Source: Asaia bogorensis (GTDB lineage Bacteria; Pseudomonadota; Alphaproteobacteria; Acetobacterales; Acetobacteraceae). Taken from it: a DNA stretch of 6,345 bases. The translations under genes and the position numbers were made by a program. The stretch spans positions 1 to 6,345 of the forward strand of contig CAMCHA010000164.1 in the NCBI GenBank assembly GCA_945874515.1, written 5' to 3'. Positions 5,663 to 6,345 of this stretch are shown here, one piece after another (position 1 is the first letter of the stretch; each line of letters begins with the position of its first letter). The notes beneath the pieces are model-generated. The model saw nothing but the letters and a program-made list of their open reading frames with translations. It was not told where the DNA came from and ran no database searches.

Positions 5663-6345
5663 AAGCCACTGCTGCGCTTTGCGTTTGCTATCAGCGCGGT
5701 GCCGGCGCTGGCGCTTGGCTTGCTGGTCCTCACGCACGAATTGCGCCCCATTCCTGGCCTTTTGGCGCTGGCCGCTGTTGTGGCTGGGAGTTTTGTCCTC
5801 GCCATGGGCTGGCGTGCGCGGCTGGCGCTTTTGGCCGAAGCGCTGCGCGATGCGCTGGCGCAGGTTCGGGCGGCGCCGGCGCGGGCTGAAGTGACTACGT
5901 TGCCGTCCGCCGAAGATTTGGCCGATGGCATTCGTCGTCTAGCGCGCGGCCTGGCCGAACAGGGGGCCATGCTTGAACGGCTTCGCCGTGCTGATGCCGC
6001 CATTCTGGAAAACCTGCCCGAACCCTTGCTGCTGCTTTCGGCGGAACGTGCCGTGCTGCGTGCCAACCCCGCCGCGCGAGACATGCTGGGGCCGGAGGTC
6101 GGCGGGCAGGGGCCGGATGCCGCGGCGCTGCTGCGCCATCCCGGGCTTGCCTCTGCCATGGATGATGCGCTGGCGGCGGGGCGCTCCGCCATGGTTGAAC
6201 TCCATCTCCCCGTGCCCTTACCGCGTGAGGTTTCAGCCCGCGTCGTGCCGCTTGATCCGCCGCTTGCGGATGGCGGGCGGCTGTTGATCCTGCTGATCGA
6301 TCGCAGCCGCGAAGCCGCGATTGAACGCACCCGCGCCGATTTTGT
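5642..6345 (+). CDS. phoR: PhoR-type membrane sensor histidine kinase, 3'-truncated by the window edge
   Basis: The frame is open from ATG 5642 to the right edge (234 full codons). Two hydrophobic helices, at about 11-31 and 38-56, are joined by a very short loop, so there is almost no periplasmic sensor domain; this is the usual PhoR arrangement. A cytoplasmic linker helix (about 60-115) leads into a PAS-like domain at about 117-222, with AILENLPEPLLLL (120-132), LRANPAARDMLG (139-150) and a closing LLILLIDRS (214-222) strand. The last residues, AAIERTRADF (225-234), are the lead-in to the dimerisation/phosphoacceptor helix (in family members followed by ...SHELRTPL). The phosphorylated His and the ATPase domain lie outside the window. 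Start choice is unsettled: ATG 5642 or ATG 5660 (six codons later); neither has a clear Shine-Dalgarno and both lie in a hairpin. The 8-base gap from the lipoprotein stop suggests coupling. PhoR is judged from architecture; another PAS-histidine kinase is possible. Confidence 0.8.
   Translation, partial: MRAASRMKPLLRFAFAISAVPALALGLLVLTHELRPIPGLLALAAVVAGSFVLAMGWRARLALLAEALRDALAQVRAAPARAEVTTLPSAEDLADGIRRLARGLAEQGAMLERLRRADAAILENLPEPLLLLSAERAVLRANPAARDMLGPEVGGQGPDAAALLRHPGLASAMDDALAAGRSAMVELHLPVPLPREVSARVVPLDPPLADGGRLLILLIDRSREAAIERTRADF

Noticed and set aside
4515..5669. Second long minus-strand frame (384 residues) over the same region
   Set aside because: It is Arg/His/Gln-rich, has no family motif and conflicts with the lipoprotein gene.
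5230..6330. Minus-strand frame (366 residues) over the lipoprotein end and sensor kinase
   Set aside because: It is Ser/Arg/Ala-rich low-complexity translation, antisense to a recognisable PAS-kinase frame.

Overview
The window is GC-rich, densely coding DNA that looks like an alphaproteobacterial chromosome. Acetobacteraceae or a wider Rhodospirillales relative is the best guess, from protein similarity recalled by eye and not from a search. It holds five complete protein-coding units of recognised families, one small complete gene that belongs to a split enzyme, and two genes cut by the window edges. I see no tRNA, rRNA, CRISPR array, insertion sequence or phage signature.

Left part (2-1813, + strand): the 3' end of an SH3-domain envelope protein is followed after 42 bases by a tight three-gene cluster (632-925, 922-1230, 1232-1813). 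The cluster encodes the N-terminal half of a nitrile hydratase (NHase) beta subunit, the C-terminal half of the same subunit, and an NHase alpha-type subunit with the cobalt-type metal claw CTLCSC. This split-beta layout, in the order beta-N, beta-C, alpha, is that of thiocyanate hydrolase (scnB-scnA-scnC), not of classical two-subunit NHase. The metal claw is followed by Tyr-Pro-Arg, as I recall for the thiocyanate hydrolase gamma subunit. No separate activator (metallochaperone) gene follows in the window. This is the most interesting part of the window.

Middle (1821-4512, - strand): a 564-residue AspT/YidE-type antiporter with two TrkA-C domains between two membrane halves is convergent with the alpha-subunit gene, with only 7 bases between stop codons. 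Upstream of it, separated by 85 bases, is rsmI (16S rRNA C1402 2'-O-methyltransferase).

Right part (4482-6345, + strand): diverging from rsmI is an LppC/LpoA-like lipoprotein with a type-1 periplasmic-binding fold. Both genes appear to start at GTG, and their 5' ends overlap by 31 bases. Eight bases after the lipoprotein stop begins a membrane sensor histidine kinase of the PhoR type (two membrane helices, PAS domain, start of the dimerisation helix), which runs off the right edge. Its proposed start codon lies inside a perfect 8-bp hairpin.

The rsmI / LpoA-like divergent pair is a familiar proteobacterial neighbourhood. The hydrolase cluster and the antiporter look like accessory or lineage-specific content beside it. 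No function links all the genes; the antiporter's substrate and the hydrolase's substrate are both unknown from sequence alone.
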